64,000 nucleotides of DNA from Dillenia suffruticosa (GCA_033439265.1 JAVTVX010000024.1:13995001-14059000), one strand, 5' to 3'; counted from the first letter of the stretch, positions 34,688 to 46,151 are shown. Notes: a model not told the origin generated them from the sequence alone. A program made the numbers and translations.

Positions 34688-36099
34688 CCATAATAATATC
34701 AGGGTTTGCCTGTGCGTCCTCCTGTGTCATCGCAAACACACGAGCCTGGGCCCTAGGCTGCTGTCGAGACGATCCTGGCACTGTATTACTCCCGGCTGCA
34801 GTCTGGGGAGCGGTAAGAGCTGAGTGCGTAGGTGCCCCCTGCGGCCTGTGCCAGACGTACCAGTACGACTCTGTAAAGTCAATTCTCCCCGACTTAAATC
34901 GGGACAGACACTCCTAATGTGACCTTGTTTCCCATACTGGAAGCAAGTAACTGGTACTCTACATGCCCCAAAGGCATGGTGACAGCTACATCTACGGCAG
35001 AAGGGTGGTCTCTGTGTAGTAGATTGTGTAGAGACACTAGGGGCTGGTGCCCCAAAGCCCTGTGGTCGAGGTCCCTGTCCCGGTGCTGCTGGTCTGAAGC
35101 TAGAAAAACCTCCGGGATATCCAGAACCTCTACCCCTCTTCGAAGACTGTCCACCCCGTGACCCAGTTTTCCTCTTCTGGTGACTCTCCCTCTGTCTCGC
35201 CTCCGCTCGGACTATCTCCTCTGCCCGATACGCTGAATCAATCACCTCCGATAGTGTAAAAGAGGAAGTCACCGTCATATATTTCCTGATGCTCAATTGG
35301 AGGCCATCTTCAAACTTGAACCTCATCTGAGCCGGTGTAGCCATATCGGGGACAAAGGCCGCTAGTCGTCTAAACTCATCCTCGTACTCTGAAACTGACC
35401 TCATCCCCTGACGTAAGTGTAGGAACTCCGTCCTCATCCGGTCCTGCTGGAACGGGGTAAAGTACCTACGGTCGAACTCTCGTAAAAAGTCCTCCCACCG
35501 CAGGGTCTGTGTAGCACTATCACGGATAGCCTCCCACCACGAGAAGGCATCTCCGTCGAGGAGTCTCTCAGCAACTCTCAATCTGAGCTCCTCTGACAAA
35601 CCCAAATCCGTAAGGATCCTACGAATCCTGTTGATCCAGTGTTTCGCCGCTACTGCATCACTGGATCCCGAAAAATCTGTGCATCCGAGCTACCGTGACT
35701 CTTTCACCAACTGAGTGAGCTCGTGGATGCGCCTCAAAGTAGCCGACGTCTCGTCGGTCGGAGTAGACATGGAAGGACCGGCCACCGAAGGAGGAATCGG
35801 TGCCGAATGAGTAGGTACGGCCGCAAGTGCGGTCGCTGGAGTCTGTAGTGAAGGTGGTGGCATCTGTGCCCCATATCTACTGCACCACTCCTGCCATTGT
35901 CTCAAGGCATCGAGTGGTGGTGGAGGAATCTCGGCTGTAGCAGCCGGTGGAGGTGCTGGGGTGGCGCTGGTGAGCGTGCTCGAGTAGAGAAAGTAACCTC
36001 TGGTACTCGTGGCGCCTCAGGTGCCCTAGGTGTATCAGGCACTGTAAGACCCTCAAGTAAGGTGAATCTAGCACTTCTCCTACCATGTCTAGGTGACAT
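34688..36099 (-). pseudogene. Gypsy A gag
   Basis: ATG at 36099-36097 (MSPRHGRRSARF). A Pro-rich N-terminus, shifted near 35960, leads to RQWQEWCSRYGAQM, a UAG at 35690 after ELTQLVKESR, then the retrotransposon gag core AKHWINRIRRIL, RVAERLLDGDAFSWWEAIRD and WEDFLREFDRRYFTPFQQDR. A Gly/Pro/Gln-rich linker and the knuckle CFQYGKQGHIRSVC follow; the second CCHC cysteine is Tyr. One missing G in a G run near 34838 shifts the tail, which otherwise reads ARVFAMTQEDAQANPDIIMG. Gag would assemble the virus-like particle. Confidence 0.85.
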
Positions 36100-36147
36100 A
36101 ATTCTGTGAAAAAAATACATTGTTAGTAGATAAAAAATCAAGAATTA

Positions 36148-36172
36148 GGGTTAGTTGCTCCGTAACTAACCC
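36148..36172 (-). promoter_or_regulatory. Leader hairpin, gypsy A
   Basis: Arms gggttagtt (36148-36156) and aactaaccc (36164-36172) with a 7-nt loop, about 50 nt upstream of the gag ATG. The same hairpin with 11-bp arms occurs in gypsy B (51701-51724). Role unknown; packaging, dimerisation or splice-site masking are possibilities. Confidence 0.55.
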
Positions 36173-36370
36173 CCTAAAATAAATGAACTATGACTCAGCA
36201 TTAAATGCGAAATAACGAGTTAGAAACGTTATGTATCCAACTCCATCATCTAAAAGGACTTATATGCCTATGGCCAAGTATGGGTCTTTAAATGACTATA
36301 TGAAACTCTCTAATGCATTGAGGACTTGTCATATACTTGGGAAGACTTTCATCATTTCTCAAACCTAGAC

Positions 36371-36382
36371 GCTCTGATACCA
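36371..36382 (-). other. Gypsy A primer-binding site (tRNA-Met)
   Basis: Minus strand TGGTATCAGAGC, seven bases inside the 5' LTR. Confidence 0.95.
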
Positions 36383-36389
36383 ATAGAGC

Positions 36390-38774
36390 TGTCACGCCCC
36401 AAACCGGGATCGTGAACAGCCGCCCGTTGTCCTAGGATGCCGGCTGTATTTTTAATGAAAATCGGACAGAACCTCCCCATAAATCGGAGGTTTCCCGTGT
36501 ACAATTAAACATGTATAATCAAAATCAATCTATAATTTAAATAAATGGCCATCCCGGCCTCTCCAAAATCAACAAACACCACCGCCAGCATCCAGAACAA
36601 CGCAAGACTATAAGTTTCTAGCAGTTCTAGCCACAGACCTCTACTGTCATGCCCAACTAGAGCATGAGCAGCCGCTATACCGAGCGGACCTAAGATTATA
36701 CAATGTATAACACATTTTCCAAGTAACATTCAAATATGTACAATTGCCTCAACGCAATTGAAATATGAGAGTTAAGCTATACAGTCATCCCAAAATAAGT
36801 ACATGGCCAACTACGGACCTTAATGTCAAGACCTCGCAGGGTCGAAACTAAATTAGAAGTAAATCTCACCGTCAGAACACCAAATCCGCTCTAGAGCCTG
36901 TAACGCCGCTCTATCACAATCAACCTGTCTGAGGAGAGAAAATAGAGGGGTGAGTATCATGGGAAGATACTCAGTGAGTGAGGGGGATAATATCAAGCAT
37001 AAATAGTATAGGTGAACAATTGGAGTGTCAAATAATATCATTTGAAACAAAAATTTACATTTCACAGCAATTCATGATATATTTATCAATTTGAAATCAT
37101 TTAATCAAACACACGATAGCAATCATGTATGCATCCATTTAAAATCAAGTAATGTCAGAGCGAGCCAAAAATAGTCCTGACAAAGGTTAACCGTGACCAA
37201 GGACAGGCGCGTCGGGGGTTTTATTATGTATAGACTTTGAAATGCTCTCTACCCCGACGTTGGCCATGAGTTCGCTGGAGCCAACTCATCAACGTGTATA
37301 GGACCCCGCCCGGTGCTAGACGGTGGCGTCACACACGTCCTCCCCCTACGTGGGTTCAACCGGCCGTGCCTATAGCCTTTAGAATAAATGACGTTTGCGG
37401 ATACCTCCTGCAGAAGCGTATCCGAGCAACCCGTGTCTCTACAAACGCCCTTCGTAGCTACGGAATCATCATAGTATCACAAGGGCACAACATCCCATAG
37501 TATCACAAGGGCACAACGTCCCAGGGCACAACGTCCCACAAGTAACATCACATCATCTCATAACTAGTGGGCATCCAACCCACATAGTTCATCAAAACAT
37601 TTCAAATCTGCGTGCTAATATGTTTCATTGAATCTTTTCAAACAGCATATAAATGCGACGGTAGAAAAGAAATTTTAAAATTTCAAGTAATGGCATAATT
37701 ATTGTTTCATTTCAAACCAGGGATGCATAGTCATCGTAATTAAAATTCAAGACACTCCAATAATCACAAAACGGATTTGAAATTCAATGTTATACGTCAG
37801 GTCAATGCATATCAAAAGCATGTTTTATCGAAAACACGGCAGAAAACAAGTTTTTACTATTTTATGCAAGAGATTAGAGTCTCACTCACTTATTTAGGGA
37901 GGGTGGTCACTCCCTACTTTTCAACGACTCTCCAAAAGACAAACCTAATTAAATCATCAAGTTTTTTTACATCAAATAAAACCCTAATAAGGGAAAATTT
38001 ATTCATACTGTGAAGTGAGTGCGTTTCTCTCACCTAGAGTTCCTCGGGTTTCAGACCTAGCTGTCGCTCGCCCGTCGGATTGGTCTAAAACCTGTAATTG
38101 TTTCAAATTTCAATTATATTAGAAACAACTAAATTTCTAACACCAAACCCTAGGACTCCAACCAAATATAGTCGTTACCTGCAGTACAGAAGATGCAGGT
38201 GAGCTCTCGAAGGGGAAAGCCGGTATCGGGCTCGCGGGCCGGTGGGCTGGTGGGCTGGCTGCTAGCGGGCTGGCCCGCTGGTGGCTCACGGGCTCTCAGC
38301 CCGGCTTGCTGGCTGCAGCGGCTTCGTGGGATACGATGGGCCGCGGCTGGACTGGGCCTTGGGCCGCTAGTGGGCTGGCCCGCTCACTGGCTAGGGCTCG
38401 CGCTGGGTCGCGCGTTGGGTCACGCTGGGTCGCGAGTTGGGTCGCGCGCTGGCTCACGCTGTCTCGTGCGCCGGCTCGCACGCTGGCTCGTGCTGGGTCG
38501 CTGGAGATCGCACCTTGGCTCGAGGAGGCAGTACTGGAGCTGGTGCAGGGATCGCGCAACTTGTGCGCAGGCGCATGGTCGTGTGCTCGCGCGATCGCGT
38601 GCTCATGCTCGCGCGGGGAAATGCAAGCTGCAGTCGCGCACGAAGGGGAGAGGGGAGCCGCTGCCGAGCGCGGTGGTGTGTGCTCGCGGGAGGAGGAATG
38701 AGCGACAGAGGGATAGAGAGAGAGCAGCGAGAGGTAGAGAGAGAGTGTGAGACCGAGGGAAAGAGGGAGAGAGG

Positions 38775-38818
<44 letters not shown>

Positions 38819-38888
38819 GAAAAAGAGAGATTGGGACTCTTTTAGCCCCAAATCCCTTTTTTTTTTATTTTTTTTATTGGGTATTACA
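36390..38888 (-). repeat. Gypsy A 5' LTR, 2499 bp
   Basis: TGTCACGCCCC to GGGTATTACA on + (TGTAATACCC...GTGACA on minus), followed by GAACA. Contains the GC-rich/(GA)n block at about 38190-38815. Confidence 0.95.
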
Positions 38889-38893
38889 GAACA
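38889..38893. other. Gypsy A target duplication, right (GAACA)
   Basis: Matches 28627-28631. Confidence 0.9.
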
Positions 38894-39022
38894 TATATAT
38901 AAGCAGCCTTCCCCTTGCTTTTTTTGCAAAGAGACTGTTTTCACATCTCGAACTCGTGATGTCGAGGTCACCAAAGGAGCAATTTTGCCATTATACCAAA
39001 GTTCGTCCTCCTTTATCATCAA
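38894..39022 (-). mobile_element. Au-like SINE, 5' part (split by gypsy A)
   Basis: Minus strand tttggtataatggcaaaatt (A-box region), cacgagttcgagatgtgaaa (B box), then tgcaaaaaaagcaaggggaa and ggctgc, the order expected for Au-type SINEs. The duplication agacttctata follows at 39022-39032. Confidence 0.75.
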
Positions 39023-39895
39023 GACTTCTATACTTTGGGATATCCGAAGTGATAACCCAACTCCTTGCAAGTTCTAAATCCCTAAAGACAGATTTTAAAA
39101 AAAAGGGGCATTTTGTCGATAAGTGAAATTAAGGGAGAAGAATCAGAATGTAGTGAGATGATTCTCATGATATTTGAACAAGTAGTGATTAGATGACCAA
39201 TCTTCCTCTTGCTTTCATCTTTAGTTTCTCTTTTCTCCTCTTCCTTTTCCTTTGTTCTACTTCTTCTTTATTCTTCTGCTCTATCATCATGCTCTCTGTA
39301 CTCTTCCTCTCTGTCTTTTTTTTTTCTAATTTTCTTCTACCTACCTACATGTCCACTTCTTGTTTACCTTAATGTGTTGCTGTATTGTTGCAGATGACAA
39401 TAATTTTTGTTTGTGTTGTTCCGGAGGCAGAAGAAGATAATTAATAATTATTAGGAGTTTCATCACCTTTTGTCGCCTTTTCTTTCTTTCTTTTTTCATT
39501 TTATTTTATTTTGCACCTGTTGTTTTATAACTCTTATATGAACTTATTTGGTACATTTGCACTTTATTCTCATTAAAAGATTTGGTTTCTATATATATTT
39601 TAATATTATAACATATTACATGCGTAATTATTATATATAAATATATATTTTGATTTTATATTTTAACTACGCTTTATTTGAAAAAGTCCACGCGATGCTT
39701 TACATTTTAGCCATAGAAGGTTTTGTTGCATTTTTACACTTTTTGCTTTTAACTACTATGCCAGAGAGGGTGTAAAGATTTGATAAGGGAGTAAGAAGAA
39801 TGAATCTCCACATTTATGGTAGTCAAAAGAAGCAACCAAAGTAACTCCGGAGTGCTACAATGGCTTTAATAATGGAAGGGCATAACTTACTAGAT

Positions 39896-40540
39896 TTAAA
39901 CCATGTAAGACATTGTGTGCACCTCTTTGCTGTCGAAACTACAAAAGAAGCAACTAGAGTAACTCCGGAGTGCTACAATGAGCCTAATAATGGAAGGGCA
40001 TAACTTATTAGATTTAAACCATGTAAGACATTGTGTGCACCTCTTTACAGTGGAAACATGCAGTTTGACATAAGCACATGACAAAGAACTGATAGTAAAC
40101 AAAAGCTGGCACATGATGGTTTCCCCCTTTCCATTGTCATGGTTAATCTCATGTTCTGATTTACTGCCATGCTTTTCTCCCAATCTTTCTGAAGATTTAT
40201 GGTGCTGCCATTTTTCTCTTCAACAACTTCAATTTCAAGATATTTTGCTTAATAATACCTAACAATCCGGTTACAAAGGCACTTCTGTCAAAAAGAATAA
40301 TGTCAGTTCTTGGTCCGTAACGGCAAAAGGAAGCTTTTATTCTGTAGAATTATGCTCAGATAGCATATAGTTCATTACATTATATGATAGACAGTGGAAT
40401 TTCAAATGTGACAAACTCTTCAACTCAGGACTATCAAAACAGTCTAGAGAATAGGCACATGAATCACTTTCGTATTCGGTATCATTGAGACTTCTATAAG
40501 GGCTTATCGGTGTACAAAGTGCTCTTTGGCTAAGTGTAGG
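39896..40540 (-). pseudogene. Helicase Walker A exon, unit 2
   Basis: Minus strand SPYRSLNDTEYESDSCAYSL and LKFHCLSYNVMNYMLSEHN, then after a stop DIILFDRSAFVTG and CQLLFTISSLSCAYVKLHVS. It is the same exon as 41568-42218 but broken by a stop near 40337 and shifts. The P-loop is not intact. Confidence 0.6.
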
Positions 40541-40687
40541 GATTGGGGAGGATGGACGTACATGTACGTAAGTTTCTCCTTGCGTTTTTTGCAAATAAAC
40601 TATTTTCACATCTCAAACTCGTGATGTCGAGGTCACCAAAGTAGCAACTTTACCATTATGCCAAAATTTGTACTCCTTTATCATCAA
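40499..40687 (-). mobile_element. Au-like SINE, unit 2 (189 bp)
   Basis: Flanked by gacttctata at 40489-40498 and 40688-40697. A-box, B-box and 3' motif are as in the split copy. Identical insertion site in each unit shows it was present before amplification. Confidence 0.75.
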
Positions 40688-41567
40688 GACTTCTATACTG
40701 TGGGATATCCAAATTGATAACCCAACTCCTTGGAAGTTCTAAATCCTTGAAGACAAATTTAAAAAAATAAAAGGGCATTTTACCAATAAGTAAAATTAGA
40801 GGAGAAGAATCAGAATGTAGTGAGATGATTCTCACGATATTTGAACAAGTAGTGATTAGAAGACCAATCTTCCTCTTGTTTTCATCTTTAGTCTCTCTCT
40901 TCTCCTCTTCCTCTTCCTTTGTTCTTCTTCTTCTTTATTCTTTTGCTCCATCATCATGCTCTATGTCCTCTACCTCTGTCTTTTTTTTTTTTTTAATTTT
41001 CTTCTACCTGCCTGCATGTCCACTTCTTGTTTGCCTGAATGTGTTGCTGTGTTGTTGAAGATGACAATAATTTTCGTTTGTATTGTTCCGAAGGCAGAAG
41101 AGGATAATTAATAATTATCAGGTGTTTCATCATCTTTTGTCGCCTTTTATTTATTTCTTTTTTCATTTTTTTTATTTTATACCTGTTGTTTTATAACTCT
41201 TATATGAATTTATTTGGCATATTTGCACTTTGTTCTCATTATAAGATTTGGTTTTATATATATTTTAATATTATAACATATTACATGTGCAATTATTATA
41301 TATAAATATATATTTTGATTTTATATCTTAACGACGCTTTATATGAAAAAGTCCACGCAACACTTTGCACTTTGCGCTTAAGCCCTAGAAGGGTTTGTTG
41401 CATTTTTACACTTTTTTCTTTTCACTACTATGCAGGGGAGGGTGTAAAGATTTGATGAGGCCGCAAGAAGAATGAATCTCCACATTTATGGTAGTCAAAA
41501 AAAGCAACCAGAGTAACTCTAGAGTGCTACAATGGCCTTAATAATAGGAGGGCATAACTTACTAGAT

Positions 41568-42218
41568 TTAAATGATGTAAGACATTGTGTGCACCTCTTT
41601 GCTCTCGAAACTGCAAAAGAAGCAGCCAAAGTAATTCCAGAGTGCTACAATGAGCCTAATAATGGAAGGGCATAACTTACTAGATTTAAACCATGTAAGA
41701 CATTGTGTGCACCACTTTACGGTAGAAACATGTCGTTCGACAAAAGCACATGACAAAGAACTGACAGTAACCAAAAGCTGGCACAAGATGGATTCCCCCT
41801 TTCCATTGTCATGGTTAATCTCATGTTCTAATTTGCTGCCATGCTCTTCTGCCAATCTTTCTGAAGCTTCATGGAGCTGCCATTTTTTCTGCAACATCTT
41901 GAAGGTCAAGATATTTTGCTTAATAATACCTGACCTTCCGGTTACAAAGGCACTTCTGTCAAAAAGAATAATGTCTAGTTCTTGGTCCGTAACGGCAAAA
42001 GGAAGCTGAAACTCTGAAGAATTATGCTCAGACAGCATATAGTTCATCGCATTATATGATAAACAGTGGAATTTCAAATGTGACCAACTCTTCAACTTTG
42101 AATCATCAAAACAGTCCAGAGAACTGGCACATGAATCACTTTCATATTCGGTATAGTCGAGACTTCTATAAGGGCTCACACAGTGCACGAAGTGTTCTTT
42201 GACTGGGAGGATGGACAT
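41568..42218 (-). pseudogene. UvrD-like helicase Walker A exon, unit 3
   Basis: A 216-codon open frame. It reads SDSCASSLDCFDDSKLKSWS, then FQLPFAVTDQELDIILFDRS and AFVTGRSGIIKQNILTFKML, then SILCQLLVTVSSLSCAFVER. In plant TRANK1-like UvrD helicases the matching segment has a P-loop GRSGTGKT; here GRSGIIKQ lacks the GKT lysine-threonine, so ATP binding is lost despite the open frame. Downstream exons of the same gene lie at 20172-20830. It is a repeated exon fragment rather than a gene. Confidence 0.6.
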
Positions 42219-42346
42219 GTATGTACACAGTTTTTCCTTTGCATTTTTTGAAAAGAGGATATTTTCACATCTCGAACTCCTAACGTCGAGGTCACCAAAG
42301 GAGCAATTTTACCATTACGTCAAAATTCATCCTCATTTATCATCAA
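42171..42346 (-). mobile_element. Au-like SINE, unit 3 (176 bp)
   Basis: Flanked by gacttctata at 42161-42170 and 42347-42356, the same site as in the other units. Confidence 0.75.
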
Positions 42347-43333
42347 GACTTCTATACTGTGGGATATCCGAAGGGATAACCCAACTCCTTGGAAGTTCTG
42401 AATCCCTGAAGACAGATTTTAAAAAAAGGGCATTTTGTCTATAAGTGAAATTAGGGGAGAAGAATCAGAATGTAGTGAGATGATTCTCATGATATTTGAA
42501 CAAGTAGTGATTAGATGACCAATTTTCCTCTTGTTTTCATCTTTAGTCTCTTTTTTCTCCTCTTCCTCTTCCTTTGTTCTTCTTCTTCTTTATTCTTCTA
42601 CTCCATCATCATGCTCTCTGTCCTCTTCCTCTCTGTCTTTTTTTTTTTCAATTTTCTTCTACATGCCTGCATGTCTACTTCTTGTTTGCCTGAATGTGTT
42701 GCTGTGTTGTTGAAGATGACAATAATTTTCGTTTGTATTGTTCCGGAGGCAGAAGAGGATAATTAATAATTATTAGGAGTTTCAGCATCTTTTGTCGCCT
42801 TTTCTTTCTTTCTTTTTTCATTTTATTTTATTTTGTACCTGTTGTTTTATAACTCTTATATGAACTTATTTGGTACATTTGCACTTTGTTCTCATTAAAA
42901 GATTTGGTTTTTATGTATATTTTAATATTATAACATATTACATGCGCAATTTTACTTTGCTTTGCACTTAAGCCCTAGAATGGTTTGTTGCATTTTTATA
43001 CTTTTTGCTTTTAACTACTATGTCAGAGAGGGTGTAAAGATTTGATAAGGCAATAAAAAGAATGAATCTCCACATTTATGGTAGTCAAAAGAAGCAACCA
43101 GACTAACTCCAGAGTGCTACAATGGCCTTAATAATGGAGGGCATAACATACTAGATTTAAACCATGTAAGACGTTGTACACACCTCTTTGCTGTTGAAAC
43201 TACAAAAGAAGCAGCCAGAGCAACTCCCATGCATGCACAGGCGCCTGCCTGCCTGGGTGCCCGCGCTCGCTTGCTGGGGCGTGCTTGGGTGTTCTTCATT
43301 ATTTTAATACAAAAAATATAAATTTGTAATTGA

Positions 43334-43395
43334 AGAGATTCGAACCTTGGACTTGGATCTCGGCTTAACAAAAGACATTTACCACTGCACCACCG
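43334..43395 (-). other. tRNA-like A/B-box motif
   Basis: Minus strand cggtggtgcagtggta (43395-43380) and ggttcgaatctc (43345-43334), about 35 nt apart, beside the GC-rich island at 43229-43290. Confidence 0.4.
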
Positions 43396-43985
43396 GGTGT
43401 TGTTGTGTAACTTTCTTCCTTCTCTTTGTTTTCTATTCTCACTTTTGTTTCCTTATCTCTATTTTTGGGTTTTTTTTTTTCTTTCTACTCACATTTCTTA
43501 TATATAATAATTTTATTATAATATATAATAATTTTATTATAACGAATAAAAATATTTTGTAATTAAATATATAGATTTTTTAAATTATTAATATATTATA
43601 ATTTATTGATAATTATAATTTTATAGTTTTGAGATATTGTAATCCATTTTTAAATTATGGATTAAAAAAATAAAATAAAAATGAAAAAAATAATAAAATA
43701 ATAAGATAAAAGAAAAAAGAAGAAATCAAAATATAATATTAACATATTTTTGAATTAATTTATTATTTTATTTTAAATTAGTATTTTATTATTTTTTATT
43801 TTTTTAAAAATTATCATATTTATTATTTTTAATTAATATTATTTTAGGTGGGTGGTACAACTAAAAAAAGTTATTATATTTATTATTTTAAATTATTTTT
43901 ATATATTATTTTATTATTATTAGAAAAATGTGAAATAAAGATAATAAATAAAAAAAAAAAATTTATATTATAATAATATCTTTGA

Positions 43986-44053
43986 CTCGGTGGTTTACAG
44001 GTTGGATGCAGGAGTTCGAAGGAGTTCGGAGTTCAGAGTTCGGAGTTCGAACC
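43986..44053 (+). other. tRNA-like motif with multiplied B-box core
   Basis: ctcggtggtttacagg is followed by gagttcg repeated about five times (44012-44053), ending gagttcgaacc. GC-rich sequence (44090-44180) follows. Confidence 0.35.
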
Positions 44054-44650
44054 ATGGTGGAGGCAGGAGGCACGACATTTTCCAGCAATTAAGAGTGCCT
44101 ATGCAAGGTGATGGCTCAGGTGGCACGTGCGCTGGCTCGGGCGTTCGGATGGCACGGGTGACACGTGCCCTCCCTGAACATTTTAACATTTGACGGAATT
44201 TAAAATCAGCGACGGATTCCAAATCTGTCACTGAATTTAGCGACGGATTTTTTTATTATTACAGATTTTTTTCCCCTAAATTAGTGACGGATTTTAGCGA
44301 CAAAAATTATCTGTCGTTAAATTTAGCGACGAATTTTAGATTTTCGTCGCTAAATTTAGCAACGGATTTTTTTTATGTCGCTAATTTAATGACGGATAAT
44401 TTTTCGTCGCTAAAGTTTGTGACGAATTTTAGCGACGAAAAATTATTTGTTACTAAATTTAGCGACGGATTTCAATTTTCATCGCTAAATTTAGCGACGG
44501 ATTTCTAATTTTTGTCGCTAAATTTTTGCGACGCGTTATTAGCGACGAAAAATTTTTTTTCGCTAAATTCGTCACTAATGTTTTTAACGACGAATTTTTT
44601 TAAAATTTTCGTCGCTAAATTTGTGGCTAAAAGGCTGTTTTTTTGTAGTG

Positions 44651-46151
44651 TAGGTAGTACTTAACTTGATTTGAGTTCCCATTAATCTGAATAATTCCTG
44701 TCAAAATAAGCTCATGAAGACCTTATCCCTGTCAGTCACTATCACATTTGGTAGTCCATACAACTTAAACACTTGATCTACAAATATTTTAGCTATTGTC
44801 AGAGCAGAATAAGGGTGTTGCAAGGCTACAAAATGATCAAATTTCGTCAGTCTATCAATCACTACTATGATAGTGTCATGACCTTGTGAATCTGGTAGTC
44901 TTTCGATGAAATCGATAGTAATTTGAGACCAAACTTGTGCTAGTATGCGAAGGGGCTGCAATAATCCTGAATAGACCACATTTTTATACTTATTTTTCTG
45001 ACAAATATCACACTCTTGCGCACATTGGATTACAGCAATTTTGAGAGATGGCCAATAAAATGTGGATTTGATTCTCCTTAGTATGCCTTGCTTTCCAGAA
45101 TGCCCTCCCATAGCTGAACCATGCATCATCTGTATTGTTTTCTTCCTCAACTGAGATCTATTCCCAACATAAATCTTGTACTTACACCTCAAAATTCCAT
45201 CCTTATACTGCATATCAGACTTGCTTCCTGGCTGCAACATCAACTAGGCTATTAAATTCTGACATATCTCATCCCCTTCATAGCTTTACACTACCTCTTC
45301 CATCCATTTAGCTTGTACCACAGAGATGGCAATCACCTCCTTTTCTACTGGTGTTTCATCCTCTTTCATTTCTCTCCTAAAAAGAGTTTCGGCCACTTTA
45401 TTCTTCACCCCTCTTTTATATTGGATTTCATAATCATAACCTAGCAATTTTGTGAGGCATTTTATGTTGCAAAGGACTGGTTAATCGTTGCTCCAACAAG
45501 TACTTAAGACTTTGGTGATCTGTCATTATGATAAAATGATATCCCAACAAATAATGTCTTCATTTGGTCACAACCATCACTACTGCCATTAGCTCTTTTT
45601 CATATATAGATAGTCCCCTACTCTTTGGTTCCAAAGCCTTGCTCAAATATGCAATAAGCTGTCATTTTTGCATAAGCACAGCCCCCCACCCTTGAGAGCA
45701 TGCATCTGTCTCGATCATAAAAGTTTTAAACAAATCTGGTAGTCTCATTACAGGAGTAGAAATCATGGCTTCTTTAAGCTTCCTGAAGGCTACTTCAGCC
45801 TCTTCATTCCACCTGAAATTATTTTTCTTAAGCAAGTCATTTAAGGGTTTTGCAATGAGACTAGAATGCTTCACAAATCTTCTGTAATAACTAGTTAACC
45901 CCAACAAGCATCTCCAGGCCCTGACAGAATATGGAGTTGGCCACTCAACTATACATTTAATTTTTTGGTCTTCCATTTTCATTCCTTCACCGGTGACAAC
46001 ATGGCCCAAATACTCCACTTGTCTTTGAGCAAAAATACACTTTGAAAGTTTAGCAAATAACTTATACTATCTAAGTAATGATAGTACCATTCTCAGGTGC
46101 TGCACATGAGCCAACAAGTTAGCACTATATATGAGGATATCATCAAAAAAT
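44651..46151 (-). pseudogene. Truncated Ty3/gypsy pol (Reina-like)
   Basis: From right to left: RT catalytic box FDDILIYS (about 46150-46127), VEYLGHVVTGEGMKM, LLGLTSYYRRFVKHSS, RNase H start MIETDACSQGWGAVLMQK, a degraded RNase H, then integrase GHSGKQGILRRIKSTFYWPS, CDICQKNKYKN, IIVVIDRLTKFDHFVAL, IVTDRDKVFMSLF and IKLSTTY. It is cut at 44650 within the integrase core and at 46152 within RT by transposon ends. Stops occur near 45244, 46070 and 44700. The clade is a guess from motif style. Confidence 0.8.

Larger units (their letters stand above)
28632..38888 (-). mobile_element. Full-length Ty3/gypsy chromovirus A (Tekay-like), 10257 bp
   Basis: Two about 2.5-kb LTRs, GAACA target duplication, tRNA-Met primer site, gag and pol in the order protease, RT, RNase H, integrase, chromodomain-like tail, all on the minus strand. 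The LTR copies differ by only a few percent by eye, so insertion is fairly recent. Coding is damaged by single-base shifts near 35960 and 34838, stops at about 35690, 33087, 31671 and 31545, and a 17-nt deletion near 31300. It inserted inside a SINE copy of the 1.66-kb array. Confidence 0.9.
38894..43228. repeat. Tandem array of ~1.66-kb units (units 1-4)
   Basis: The marker tcttgttttcatctttagtc occurs near 39205, 40872 and 42528 (spacing about 1666 and 1656 bp) and also at 21375. Each full unit holds a CT-rich tract, AT-rich spacer, an internal about 118-bp direct duplication (for example 39841-40075), the helicase Walker A exon on minus and one SINE. Unit 4 is cut at about 43228 by the next element. 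Confidence 0.85.
43229..44650. mobile_element. CACTA-type fragment, right terminus at 44650
   Basis: Ends ttttttgtagtg at 44650; the inner 450 bp is packed with gcgacggatttt/tcgctaaattt repeats. The whole 43465-44650 stretch matches 62708-64000 in reverse orientation, including long AT-rich blocks. The left side starts abruptly in a GC-rich island at 43229 within an array unit, without a CACTAC end, so the left terminus is missing. Confidence 0.7.

Noticed and set aside
41568-42218. Intact helicase gene from a 216-codon open frame
   Set aside because: P-loop residues are missing, intron-like sequence is read through at the end, and sister copies are broken; it is an amplified exon fragment.
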